From Flavobacterium daejeonense DSM 17708 (GTDB lineage: Bacteria; Bacteroidota; Bacteroidia; Flavobacteriales; Flavobacteriaceae), in assembly GCF_000425425.1 (NCBI RefSeq), contig NZ_AUDK01000001.1:186001-250000 (forward strand): a stretch of 64,000 nucleotides of DNA. The letters run 5' to 3'. A program made the position numbers and the translations under genes. This document shows, one piece after another, positions 23,220 through 32,418 of this stretch (positions are counted from its first letter, which is position 1; each line of letters begins with the position of its first letter). The notes under the pieces are model-generated. The model was not told the DNA's origin. It did no database searches and saw only the letters and a list, made by a program, of their open reading frames with translations.

Positions 23220-25826
23220 TTATTTTCTGCTCAGCATTCTTTTAATTTCATTCAGCTTCATTAAAGCCTCAACCGGAGTCACCGAATTGATATCGAGATT
23301 CAGAATCTCTTCTTTTATCTCTTCTAACAAAGGATCATCTAAATTAAAGAAACTCATTTGTATTTCTTCTTTTTCCGGCTTAATTCCATTCAAAGCAGCT
23401 CCTGAATGATCTTTTTCAAGCTTCTTTAGTATTTTTTGCGCCTTAGCAATCACTAATTGCGGCATTCCGGCCATCTTAGCCACATGAATACCAAAACTAT
23501 GCGCGCTTCCTCCTTTAACTAATTTTCGAATAAAAAGCACATTATCTTTTAATTCCTTGACCGAAACATTGTAATTCTGAATACGATTCAAAGACTCGCT
23601 CATTTCGTTCAATTCATGATAATGTGTAGCGAATAAGGTTTTGGGTTTCGAAGGATGTTCATGCAAAAATTCGGCGATAGCCCAGGCAATCGAAATTCCG
23701 TCATACGTACTCGTACCACGACCAATTTCATCTAACAAGACCAAACTTCTCTCTGAAATATTATTCAAAATCGAAGCCGTTTCATTCATCTCGACCATAA
23801 AAGTAGATTCACCCATCGAAATATTATCACTCGCGCCTACTCTGGTAAAAATTTTATCCACCACACCCATTTTAACACTTTCTGCCGGAACAAAGCTTCC
23901 CATTTGCGCCAGCAGTACAATTAAAGCCGTTTGACGCAAAATAGCTGACTTACCCGACATATTAGGTCCGGTAATCATAATGATCTGCTGTGTTTCCCGG
24001 TCTAAGAAAACATCATTCGCAATATACGGAACACCAACAGGCAGTTGTTTTTCAATCACCGGATGACGTCCGTTTTTAATATCCAACTCAAAAGTTTCAT
24101 CCAGTTCCGGACACACATATTTATTTTCAATCGCTAATTGGGTAAAAGAACACAAACAATCCAATTGTGCAACCAAATTAGCGTTCAACTGAACCGGTTT
24201 GATATAAGTTGCAATCCAGGCGACTAATTGTTCGAATAATTCGGTTTCTATTTTATGGATTTTTTCCTCAGCTCCCAGAATTTTCGCTTCATATTCCTTT
24301 AATTCTTCGGTAATATATCGCTCAGCACTAACCAAAGTCTGTTTTCTGATCCATTCGGCAGGCACTTTATCTTTATGCGTATTTCTTACTTCGATATAAT
24401 ATCCAAAAACATTATTGAATGATATTTTCAACGAAGAAATTCCGGTACGCTCCGATTCTCTGGCTTCAATTCCTTCCAAAAACTCTTTCCCGGAAGTTGA
24501 AATAGCACGTAATTCATCCAATTCTTCATTCACTCCTTTGGCAATTGCATTTCCTTTAGCAATCGCAACCGGCGCATCCTGATTTAAGGTTGCTTTGATT
24601 TTTTCGCGAAGCAAATCACAACTATGCAAGTTATCTCCAATAATCTTAACCGCTTCCTGCTGACTTTCCAAAGCCAAACTTTTTATTGGAATAATAGCAT
24701 CCAAAGACTCTTTTAAATAAACCACTTCACGTGGAGAGACTTTTCCGGCGGCAATTTTAGAAATCAAACGCTCTAAATCAGAAATTTGCTTGATTTGATA
24801 TTGCATTTTTTGCAACACTTCCTGATTCTCTTTCAAATAAGCGACCACCTCATGACGGCTTCTCACCTTATTAATATCTTTCAAAGGCAAAGCCAGCCAT
24901 CGTTTTAACAAACGTCCTCCCATTGGCGAAAGCGTTTTATCAATCACATCCAAAAGCGTCACCGCATTAGGATTGTAACTGTGATACAATTCCAGATTTC
25001 GGATTGTAAATCGATCCATCCAAACGTAAGCATCTTCAGCAATACGCTGAATAGAGGTAATATGCTGCACTTTATTATGCTGTGTTTCGGACAAATAATA
25101 CAAAATAGCTCCCGAAGCAATAATTCCCTCTTTCAAATCCTCAATACCAAAACCTTTTAAAGAAATAGTTTGAAAATGTTTCGTCAAAGTTTCAAAAGCA
25201 TAATCTTCCTTATAAACCCAATCTTCGAGGTAAAAACAATGAAAATCTTCTCCAAAATTTCCCTTAAAATCGTTTTTATTGTTTTTTTGAATCAAAACCT
25301 CAGAAGGACTGAAATTCTGCAATAATTTATCAATGTATTCCGCATTTCCCTGAGCGGTCAAAAATTCACCCGTTGAAACATCTAAAAATGAAATCCCTAT
25401 GGTTTTATTTCCAAAATAAACCGAAGCCAAAAAATTATTCACCTTTGACTGTAAAACTTCATCATTCATGGAAACTCCCGGAGTTACCAGCTCGGTTACA
25501 CCACGTTTTACAATCGATTTAGTCATTTTCGGATCTTCAAGCTGATCGCAAATCGCCACACGAAGTCCGGCTTTTACTAATTTTGGCAGATAAGTATTAA
25601 TCGAATGATGTGGAAATCCGGCCAAAGCCGTTTCGTTTTCTGAACCCGCCCCACGTTTAGTTAATGTTATTCCTAATATCTTGGCGGAACGAATAGCGTC
25701 ATCTCCAAATGTTTCATAAAAATCACCAACCCTAAACAACAAACAGGCATCCGGATATTTTCTTTTAATCTCGTTATACTGCTTCATTAATGGAGTTTCC
25801 TTAACCGCTTTCTCTTTAGATGCCAA
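23220..25826 (-). CDS. mutS: DNA mismatch repair ATPase MutS
   Basis: This 868-residue protein recognises mismatches. Domain I contains the mismatch-contacting [14 protein letters not shown] (Phe-x-Glu motif near residues 37-39). The core and clamp domains follow. The ATPase has Walker [10 protein letters not shown] near 618, Walker [17 protein letters not shown] and FATHYHEL. The length is typical of MutS1. The start [25 protein letters not shown] matches the family. It is monocistronic. Confidence 0.97.
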   Translation of the reverse strand: MASKEKAVKETPLMKQYNEIKRKYPDACLLFRVGDFYETFGDDAIRSAKILGITLTKRGAGSENETALAGFPHHSINTYLPKLVKAGLRVAICDQLEDPKMTKSIVKRGVTELVTPGVSMNDEVLQSKVNNFLASVYFGNKTIGISFLDVSTGEFLTAQGNAEYIDKLLQNFSPSEVLIQKNNKNDFKGNFGEDFHCFYLEDWVYKEDYAFETLTKHFQTISLKGFGIEDLKEGIIASGAILYYLSETQHNKVQHITSIQRIAEDAYVWMDRFTIRNLELYHSYNPNAVTLLDVIDKTLSPMGGRLLKRWLALPLKDINKVRSRHEVVAYLKENQEVLQKMQYQIKQISDLERLISKIAAGKVSPREVVYLKESLDAIIPIKSLALESQQEAVKIIGDNLHSCDLLREKIKATLNQDAPVAIAKGNAIAKGVNEELDELRAISTSGKEFLEGIEARESERTGISSLKISFNNVFGYYIEVRNTHKDKVPAEWIRKQTLVSAERYITEELKEYEAKILGAEEKIHKIETELFEQLVAWIATYIKPVQLNANLVAQLDCLCSFTQLAIENKYVCPELDETFELDIKNGRHPVIEKQLPVGVPYIANDVFLDRETQQIIMITGPNMSGKSAILRQTALIVLLAQMGSFVPAESVKMGVVDKIFTRVGASDNISMGESTFMVEMNETASILNNISERSLVLLDEIGRGTSTYDGISIAWAIAEFLHEHPSKPKTLFATHYHELNEMSESLNRIQNYNVSVKELKDNVLFIRKLVKGGSAHSFGIHVAKMAGMPQLVIAKAQKILKKLEKDHSGAALNGIKPEKEEIQMSFFNLDDPLLEEIKEEILNLDINSVTPVEALMKLNEIKRMLSRK

Positions 25827-25955
25827 CTTATTTTGAATTTAATTAATTAAAAAAAATGTGAAAGCGAATTTAAAAATTTTATAACGAATAACGACCACTT
25901 GAAAAATTAAAAACATTTTTAAGGAAAATTTAAGCCAATGGCATGATTTTTTCTT

Positions 25956-25963
25956 TAGATTTG
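25956..25963 (+). promoter_or_regulatory. -7 box of the DUF1573 gene
   Basis: TAGATTTG matches TAnnTTTG and ends 26 bp before the start of the DUF1573 gene. Confidence 0.5.
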
Positions 25964-25989
25964 TTGTACAAAATCTAAATTTCAAAAAA

Positions 25990-26433
25990 ATGAAAAAAAT
26001 AGTTTTACTTGCAGGATTAATTGTTTTTGGAATCACTACTACCAAAGCGCAAACTACTACTAAAAAAATCAAAGCAACAGCTACTAAAATGGCAAAAGTT
26101 AACGGAGCTGGGATGGTTTTTGAAACAGAAACTATTGATTACGGAACAATCGCTCATAATGCAGACGGAAGACGTGAATTTGTTTTTACAAATAACGGAA
26201 ACAAACCACTTATCATTACAAATACTGTAGGTTCATGCGGATGTACAGTACCTTCAACGCCAAAAGAACCTATTGCTCCGGGTGCTACAGGAAAAATTAG
26301 CGTAAAATATGCTACTGACAGAGTGGGGCAATTTACAAAAACTGTTACGGTAACTTCAAATGCGGAAGGACAACCTACAAAAACTTTAACTATCAAAGGA
26401 ACTGTGCTTCCTGATGATGAAAAAAAGAGCTAA
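25990..26433 (+). CDS. Secreted DUF1573 protein
   Basis: This 147-residue protein has a signal peptide (about 1-20, ending TKAQ) and one DUF1573 immunoglobulin-like domain: FETETIDYGTIAHNADGRREF, FTNNGNKPLII, the conserved VGSCGCTVPSTPKEPIAPG and a closing KTLTIKGTVLP. Such ASPM/SPD-2/Hydin-like domains are common secreted proteins in Bacteroidetes. Function is unknown. A hairpin terminator follows. Confidence 0.88.
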   Translation: MKKIVLLAGLIVFGITTTKAQTTTKKIKATATKMAKVNGAGMVFETETIDYGTIAHNADGRREFVFTNNGNKPLIITNTVGSCGCTVPSTPKEPIAPGATGKISVKYATDRVGQFTKTVTVTSNAEGQPTKTLTIKGTVLPDDEKKS

Positions 26434-26458
26434 TTTTTAAATTACATCATACTTAAAA

Positions 26459-26490
26459 GAGCTTCCTTTGCTACAATTGGAAGCTTTTTT
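26459..26490 (+). terminator. Terminator of the DUF1573 gene
   Basis: AGCTTCC (26460-26466) pairs with GGAAGCT (26479-26485), followed by seven T. The upstream part of the next frame lies within it, which argues against an early start for that gene. Confidence 0.85.
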
Positions 26491-26518
26491 TATTCGACTA
26501 AATTCCATTATTAAAAAA

Positions 26519-27055
26519 ATGAGAAAACTAGAAAACAGCGAATTGGAACGCAAATCCATTGAAGACTTTAAAAAATCAGAAAAAACACCTCTTATTTTAG
26601 TTTTGGATGATGTACGCAGTTTGCACAATATCGGTTCGGTTTTTAGAACCGCCGATGCTTTTTTAATCGAAAAAATCTACTTGTGCGGAATTACCGCAAC
26701 ACCTCCTAACAAAGAAATCCACAAAACGGCTTTAGGAGCAACCGAAACTGTTAACTGGGAACACAATGAAAATGTATTAGATACGATAGCTTCTTTAAAA
26801 CAAGAAGGAATTCTCACACTAGCTATCGAGCAGGTTGAAAATGCTGTCTTTTTACAAAATTTTGAAGTCAAAGAAAATCAAAAATACGCCTTGGTTTTTG
26901 GAAATGAAGTACACGGAGTAGCTCAGGAAGCCGTAGCCGTATGCGATGGCTGTATTGAAATACCGCAATTAGGAACCAAACATTCATTAAATATTTCAGT
27001 TAGCGCCGGAATTGTAGTTTGGGATTTGTTTCAGAAAATACATTGGTCAAAATAA
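26519..27055 (+). CDS. SPOUT/TrmH-family RNA 2'-O-methyltransferase
   Basis: This 178-residue protein contains the three SpoU motifs: DDVRSLHNIGSVFRTADAF (motif 1), VFGNEVHGV (motif 2) and EIPQLGTKHSLNISVSAGI (motif 3), which form the trefoil-knot SAM-binding site. It is a single-domain form without the rRNA-binding extension of RlmB, so a tRNA or other RNA substrate is possible. The frame extends to 26468, but that part is a terminator; ATG at 26519 is chosen. Confidence 0.92.
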   Translation: MRKLENSELERKSIEDFKKSEKTPLILVLDDVRSLHNIGSVFRTADAFLIEKIYLCGITATPPNKEIHKTALGATETVNWEHNENVLDTIASLKQEGILTLAIEQVENAVFLQNFEVKENQKYALVFGNEVHGVAQEAVAVCDGCIEIPQLGTKHSLNISVSAGIVVWDLFQKIHWSK

Positions 27056-27085
27056 TTATTTTCAAAAAAATAATACTTTTATAAC

Positions 27086-29218
27086 ATGAAAAACAGCTTT
27101 TTACATTTTATAATCGTAGTATTATTTTTCACAAATCAATCCTACTCTAACAACAATACATTCTTAATAGATCCTCCAACAACAATAACCGCAGAAGGAG
27201 ATGCCGTCTATTGTCCACAATCCTATGTAAAAATTGCTCAAAACGTAGTTATCACTCATGATCCGTCTTATACTAGTACAGATGCTATTTATGTTCAAAT
27301 TTCCTCCGGCTATGTTAACGGACAGGATTTGCTAGAACTAAATAATTTATTTGCCAGCACTCATCCTTTAATTACAAGTTATTTTAACGCCTCAGAAGGG
27401 AAATTAAAATTATTCAGTCCTACAGGAAGTTTAATCTCTTACGATGACTTTGTTGAGGCTATTGAAGCTGTTGAATTCTACAATTCATCTCCATCCCCAA
27501 GCGGAACAAGGAGTTTTTCTATCAGTATAGGAATTGGAAATCTTAGTTATCTACCCAGAAATGGACATTATTACGAATATGTTCCAGCATTAGGAATTAA
27601 ATGGACTGAAGCCAGAGATGCTGCAGCTTTAAGAACTTATTATGGACTACAAGGGTATTTAGCCACTTTAACCGCCAAAGATGAGGCACAATTAGCCGGA
27701 GCTCAGGCACCGGGAACCGGATGGATAGGCGGTAGCGATGCTGAAACAGAAGGTTTATGGAAATGGGTTACCGGACCAGAAGCAGGAACTATATTTTGGA
27801 GAGGAAAAAGCAATGGAACAACCACAGCTCCTTTTAATTTTGCTAATTGGCATGCACCAAACGAACCTAATGACTCTGGAAACAATGAAGATTATGCACA
27901 CATAACCTCCCCTGCTATAGGAAATCCTGGAACATGGAATGATTTACCATTAGCAGGCAACCCTATAACTACAGCTAATGGCAATTACTACCCAAGAGGT
28001 TATATTGTAGAATACGGAGGAATGCCAGGTGATCCTGTATTGCAGCTTTCAGCCAGCACTACCATCACTATGACTAAAATCACAAGCACTACTCCGGCCT
28101 CAAGATGCCAGAGTGGTTCGCTCAGCTTACAAGCTACATCATTAAAAGGAGTGGTTAATTGGTACGATTCCCCAACAGCCGGAACTCTTTTAGATACAGG
28201 AAACAGTTTCACTACACCTATTCTCTCGTCAACAACTACCTACTATGCGCAAGCAGCAGATTGTTCTTCTTCCAGAGTCGCTGTAACAGCAACAATTAAC
28301 GACATTCCCACACTTAGTGTTCCTAAAACGACCATTCCTCTATGCGAAACCGGAACAGTCACTTTAAACGCAATTACAGACCTAGGTATTGTTAACTGGT
28401 ATGATCAACCAAACGGTGGGAGTATTATAGCCACCGGAAATCAATTTAACACCCCACTTATTAAGCAAAACACGAGCTATTATGCCGAAGCTAACAATAA
28501 CGGCTGTATTTCGACTACTAGAGAAATAATAAATATTATAGTCCACCCGCTTCCTGTTGTTAATGATGAAGAAGTAGTACTTTGCCAGGGAAGCAGCAGC
28601 GAATTAGATACCGGACTTTCAGGTATGCGTTATTTATGGTCAACAGGAGAAAATACTCAAAAAATAACTATTACGACTCCGGGAACATATACTGTTACCG
28701 TTACTAACGAAAATAATTGTAGCAGCACTAAAACCATTATCGTAACCGAACACTTGCTTCCTGAAATTGATTACATTGAAGTAAAAGAAGCCTCCGTTGT
28801 TATTTTTCCAAAACAAACACATGCTTATTTTGAATATGCTATCGACGAAGGTAATTTTCAAACTTCCAATGCTTTTTTTGATATCCCAAGTGGTTTACAC
28901 ACGGCTTATATCAGAGACATAACAGCATGCGGTCAGGATAGTAAAGAATTTATTGTTTTAATTCCTCCTAAGTTTTTCACTCCAAACAATGACTCTTACA
29001 ACGACCGTTGGGAAATCAACGGATTAATTTATTACCCAAAAGCATCGGTACATATTTTTGACCGTTATGGTAAACTAATCAGTATTTTACATGCGCAAAA
29101 TCTGAGTTGGGACGGAACTTATCATCAAACGATGCTCCCGGCAGATGATTATTGGTATGTCATGAAAATTGATGAAAACAGCCCTGAAATCCGTGGTCAT
29201 TTTTCACTGAAAAGATAA
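27086..29218 (+). CDS. Secreted C-type-lectin-like adhesin with Ig-like repeats and type B T9SS sorting domain
   Basis: This 710-residue protein has a signal peptide (about 1-21), a C-type-lectin-like domain at about 160-310 (GHYYEYVPALGIKWTEARDA, WIGGSDAETEGLWKW, the EPN-containing WHAPNEPNDSGNNEDYAHI), and two tandem Ig-like repeats (each with VNWYD and a TYYA/SYYAEA strand, about 335-490). It ends with a gliding-motility-associated C-terminal domain (FFTPNNDSYNDRWEINGL, VHIFDRYGKLI, NLSWDGTY, DDYWYVMKI). The last marks type IX secretion and cell-surface attachment. The EPN tripeptide suggests mannose-type sugar binding, which is inference. It probably mediates adhesion. Confidence 0.9.
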   Translation: MKNSFLHFIIVVLFFTNQSYSNNNTFLIDPPTTITAEGDAVYCPQSYVKIAQNVVITHDPSYTSTDAIYVQISSGYVNGQDLLELNNLFASTHPLITSYFNASEGKLKLFSPTGSLISYDDFVEAIEAVEFYNSSPSPSGTRSFSISIGIGNLSYLPRNGHYYEYVPALGIKWTEARDAAALRTYYGLQGYLATLTAKDEAQLAGAQAPGTGWIGGSDAETEGLWKWVTGPEAGTIFWRGKSNGTTTAPFNFANWHAPNEPNDSGNNEDYAHITSPAIGNPGTWNDLPLAGNPITTANGNYYPRGYIVEYGGMPGDPVLQLSASTTITMTKITSTTPASRCQSGSLSLQATSLKGVVNWYDSPTAGTLLDTGNSFTTPILSSTTTYYAQAADCSSSRVAVTATINDIPTLSVPKTTIPLCETGTVTLNAITDLGIVNWYDQPNGGSIIATGNQFNTPLIKQNTSYYAEANNNGCISTTREIINIIVHPLPVVNDEEVVLCQGSSSELDTGLSGMRYLWSTGENTQKITITTPGTYTVTVTNENNCSSTKTIIVTEHLLPEIDYIEVKEASVVIFPKQTHAYFEYAIDEGNFQTSNAFFDIPSGLHTAYIRDITACGQDSKEFIVLIPPKFFTPNNDSYNDRWEINGLIYYPKASVHIFDRYGKLISILHAQNLSWDGTYHQTMLPADDYWYVMKIDENSPEIRGHFSLKR

Positions 29219-29220
29219 TT

Positions 29221-30357
29221 TCAGCTTTGAATTTTTTTCTGAATTTCCTCTAAAACAAAAAGATAATCCGAAGGATTATTTACAAAATCCCTTTGGGTTA
29301 CATCGATAATCAAAATATTCAAATCGGTTTGTTGTTTTAGATAATCCAAATAAGCTTTATTTATTTTTTCTAAATATTCAGCCGAAATTTCCTGTTCATA
29401 TTCCCTGCCTCTTTTTTTAATATTAGCTAATAAACGCTCGGGATTTTGCAGCAAATACACGTATAAATCAGGCTTTGCTACTTCTTTATAAATAATATTA
29501 AAAAGATTTCTATACAATTGATATTCGTCTTTCTCCAAAGTAACTTTGGCAAAAATCAGCGATTTAAAAACATGATAATCGGCTACCAGGAAATTATTTT
29601 GCAAATTCAATGCTGCTAAATCTTCCGAAAGTTGTTGGTATCGATCTACCAAAAAAGACAGTTCAAGCGGAAAAGCGTAACGTTCCTGATCTTTATAAAA
29701 TTTCTCCAAAAAAGAATTCCCGGCAAAACGTTCAAATAGGGTTTCAGCCTTAAAATCCTGTGCTATTTTAGAGACTAAAGTTGATTTTCCGGCGCCAATA
29801 TTTCCCTCAAAAGCAATGTATTTTAAATGCCTGAAAGAAAATTGCTGCAACGGACTTTCCAATTTTGCCACAGCCACACATTCACCTTCATCCGAACAAG
29901 TCTCAATTAACTCCGAAATCGTTTTATGAAAAACAGGATGAATCCAATGAGTTTCTAAATCCTGAAACGGAAACAACACAAACTTTCGATCCTGCATCAA
30001 TGGATGCGGCACCTGAAGCATTTCGGTATCGATAACAGCCTCATCAAAAGCAATCACATCAATATCAATAATCCGGGACTGATAACCAGAATCATGTTTG
30101 CGAATGCGTCCCAATTTTTGTTCCACCGTCAAGGCTTTTAAAAGCACCTCGGCAGCCGGAAAATCCGTATGCAAAACCAAAGCACAGTTATAAAAAGCAT
30201 CACTGTCAAATCCCCAGGCAGCGGTTTCATAAACTTTAGAAACCTTAATAACAGTACCAATTTCCTGATGTATTAATGCAATACATTTTTTTATTGCCTC
30301 GAGTCGGTTGCCCTGGTTACTCCCAATGGATAAAATAACCTGATGTTGTGCTTTCAT
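29221..30357 (-). CDS. folK: HPPK-deoxynucleoside kinase fusion (folK-dNK)
   Basis: This bifunctional protein has an N-terminal HPPK domain (about 5-160) with the pyrophosphokinase signature RIIDIDVIAFDEAVIDTE and PHPLMQDRKFVL. A C-terminal deoxynucleoside kinase starts near 178 and has P-loop EGNIGAGKST, LVDRYQQL, ADYHVFKSLIFAK and the lid-like NIKKRGREYEQ. The first makes the folate precursor; the second salvages deoxynucleosides. The fusion is known in Bacteroidetes. The frame starts at 30366, but MKAQHQVILSIGSNQGN at 30357 fits the family start. It is convergent with the lectin gene (2-bp gap). Confidence 0.93.
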   Translation of the reverse strand: MKAQHQVILSIGSNQGNRLEAIKKCIALIHQEIGTVIKVSKVYETAAWGFDSDAFYNCALVLHTDFPAAEVLLKALTVEQKLGRIRKHDSGYQSRIIDIDVIAFDEAVIDTEMLQVPHPLMQDRKFVLFPFQDLETHWIHPVFHKTISELIETCSDEGECVAVAKLESPLQQFSFRHLKYIAFEGNIGAGKSTLVSKIAQDFKAETLFERFAGNSFLEKFYKDQERYAFPLELSFLVDRYQQLSEDLAALNLQNNFLVADYHVFKSLIFAKVTLEKDEYQLYRNLFNIIYKEVAKPDLYVYLLQNPERLLANIKKRGREYEQEISAEYLEKINKAYLDYLKQQTDLNILIIDVTQRDFVNNPSDYLFVLEEIQKKIQS

Positions 30358-30396
30358 ATTAAGCACAAATTAACTAAAGAATTTTAGAAATAGCAA

Positions 30397-30404
30397 TATC
30401 TTTG
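30397..30404 (+). promoter_or_regulatory. -7 box of sppA
   Basis: TATCTTTG matches TAnnTTTG and lies 77 bp before the sppA start, between sppA and the divergent folK-dNK gene. Confidence 0.55.
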
Positions 30405-30481
30405 CACTTAGTGTCTGCTTCCTTTTTTTGTAAAAAACAATATTCAGATACTTTAGGTGCTAAAATCAAAGAATATATATT

Positions 30482-32242
30482 ATGAAATTTTTAAGCAATG
30501 TCATCGCTACTGTTGTAGGTTTGTTTGTTTTTTTAATGTTGTTTTTTTTCGGAATCATTTTCATCGCTACTATGTTTAGCGGAGAAGACGAAACAGCATC
30601 AGTCAAAAACAATTCTATTCTAGAATTAAACCTCGAAGATGTAAAATATGATTATGCCGGCAAATACAAAGATCCCTGGATGAGTTTTTTTTCAGAAGAA
30701 AAAAACATTGGGCTTTCGGATGTAATAAATGCTATCGATGTGGCTTCGATTGACGACAACATCAAAGGAATTTCGATTTTAAATAATGAGTCTGAATTAG
30801 GAATGGCACAAAGCAAAGATTTGAGAAATGCATTAGAAAATTTCAAAAAATCGGGCAAATTTGTCATGGCCTACGCCAATAGTTATTCGCAAAAAGAATA
30901 TTATTTAAATTCCGTAGCCAACAGTATTTACCTGAATCCTGTGGGTGAAATGGACTTTAAAGGGCTATCTTCCGAAATCATGTTCTACAAAGATTTACAG
31001 GAAAAAACCGGTGTAAAAATGGAAGTTATCCGTCACGGAAAATACAAAAGTGCCGTTGAACCATTCTTAGAAAACAAAATGAGTGAGGCTAACCGGGAAC
31101 AAACCGCCGCTTTGTTACAATCCGTTTGGAATGCCGTTGCTACCGACATTTCTAAAAGCAGAAATATTCCGGTTGCCCGATTAAACCAAATTGCTAGTGG
31201 TTTATTGGCCCGAACTCCTGAAATGGCTAAAAGAGAAAAACTGATTGACTATATTGCTTATGAAGACCAATACCATGACGCTATTAAAAAAATATTACAA
31301 GTAAATCCTAAAAAGGGATACAACAAAATCTCCATTAACGATTATACCCACAAAATGATTTCGACCGCTATAATGACGGAAAGCGAAGATAAAATTGCGG
31401 TTATTTATGCGCAGGGCGAAATCCAAAGTGGTGAAGGCGATGTAAATACTATTGGCGAAGGTTCTATGCGTCGTTCGCTCCAGGAAGCCGGAAAAGACAA
31501 AAATGTTAAAGCTATTGTACTTCGAATTGACAGTCCGGGAGGAAATGCCCTGACTTCCGATTTAATCTGGAGAGAAGTCGAATTGACCAAAAAAGTCAAA
31601 CCAGTTGTAGTTTCTATGGGAAATTATGCCGCTTCAGGCGGTTATTATATTGCCTGTAATGCCAACACGATTTTCGCACAAAGAAACACCATCACGGGTT
31701 CCATCGGTGTTTTTGGAATTTTACCCAACTTCAGCCAGCTGACAAAAAAAATCGGAATCAATATCGAACAGGTGAAAACGCATGAAAATGCAGCCCAATA
31801 CAGCCCGTTTGTTCCAATGGACGAAAATTTCAAAGCGGTAACTTTAGAAAGCATTGAGCAGGTGTACAAAACTTTTGTGAGTCATGTTGCTCAGGGAAGA
31901 AAAATGAATTTTGCCACGGTTGATTCGATTGCTCAGGGAAGAGTTTGGTCAGGAACTGAAGCGCTCAAAATTGGTTTAGTGGATAAAATTGGCGGACTGA
32001 ATGCTGCTATTGCCGAGGCTGCCCGTTTATCAAAAACTGAGAATTACAGCACCCAAAATTATCCGGAATACGAAAAAGACCTTGAGGACGTATTCTCTAA
32101 AATACCTTTTGCTAATTCGAAAGCAAGCATTATCAAAGAAGAAATTGGAAACGAAAACTACCAACTTTTACAACAAATTAAAAAGTTCCAGTCCCGAAAA
32201 GGTGTTCAGGCTTTAATGCCCTTTCAAATTAGCATTTATTAA
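30482..32242 (+). CDS. sppA: Signal peptide peptidase SppA, 67K type
   Basis: This 586-residue inner-membrane serine protease degrades cleaved signal peptides. It has an N-terminal membrane anchor (about 5-30) and two tandem peptidase_S49 domains. The catalytic Lys189 (RHGKYKSAVEPF) is in the first half and Ser385 (GNYAASGGYYIA) in the second, forming the Ser-Lys dyad of the long SppA form. The protein end (GVQALMPFQI) is typical. It is followed by a strong terminator. Confidence 0.95.
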   Translation: MKFLSNVIATVVGLFVFLMLFFFGIIFIATMFSGEDETASVKNNSILELNLEDVKYDYAGKYKDPWMSFFSEEKNIGLSDVINAIDVASIDDNIKGISILNNESELGMAQSKDLRNALENFKKSGKFVMAYANSYSQKEYYLNSVANSIYLNPVGEMDFKGLSSEIMFYKDLQEKTGVKMEVIRHGKYKSAVEPFLENKMSEANREQTAALLQSVWNAVATDISKSRNIPVARLNQIASGLLARTPEMAKREKLIDYIAYEDQYHDAIKKILQVNPKKGYNKISINDYTHKMISTAIMTESEDKIAVIYAQGEIQSGEGDVNTIGEGSMRRSLQEAGKDKNVKAIVLRIDSPGGNALTSDLIWREVELTKKVKPVVVSMGNYAASGGYYIACNANTIFAQRNTITGSIGVFGILPNFSQLTKKIGINIEQVKTHENAAQYSPFVPMDENFKAVTLESIEQVYKTFVSHVAQGRKMNFATVDSIAQGRVWSGTEALKIGLVDKIGGLNAAIAEAARLSKTENYSTQNYPEYEKDLEDVFSKIPFANSKASIIKEEIGNENYQLLQQIKKFQSRKGVQALMPFQISIY

Positions 32243-32261
32243 TTGATTCAAATAGACATCA

Positions 32262-32301
32262 AAAAAAACCGTCTCAAAACATAATTTGAGACGGTTTTTT
32301 T
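32262..32301 (+). terminator. Terminator of sppA
   Basis: CCGTCTCAAA (32269-32278) pairs with TTTGAGACGG (32285-32294), flanked by A-run and T-run. The same stem recurs after the AsmA gene. Confidence 0.92.
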
Positions 32302-32372
32302 ATCTCCAAAAACTACTGAAGAAGCTGTAAGATATTATGAAAATATTATAAACTTCTTAAGCACTATTGCAT

Positions 32373-32380
32373 TATTTTTG
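32373..32380 (+). promoter_or_regulatory. -7 box of the AsmA-family gene
   Basis: TATTTTTG matches TAnnTTTG and lies 38 bp before the start at 32419. Confidence 0.5.
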
Positions 32381-32418
32381 TAATAGAACATCTCATATAA
32401 AATTTAAATTCCTACGCC

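Noticed and set aside
23641..23934. A 97-residue plus-strand frame inside mutS
   Set aside because: It is antisense to conserved ATPase motifs of MutS and lacks any promoter or family pattern.
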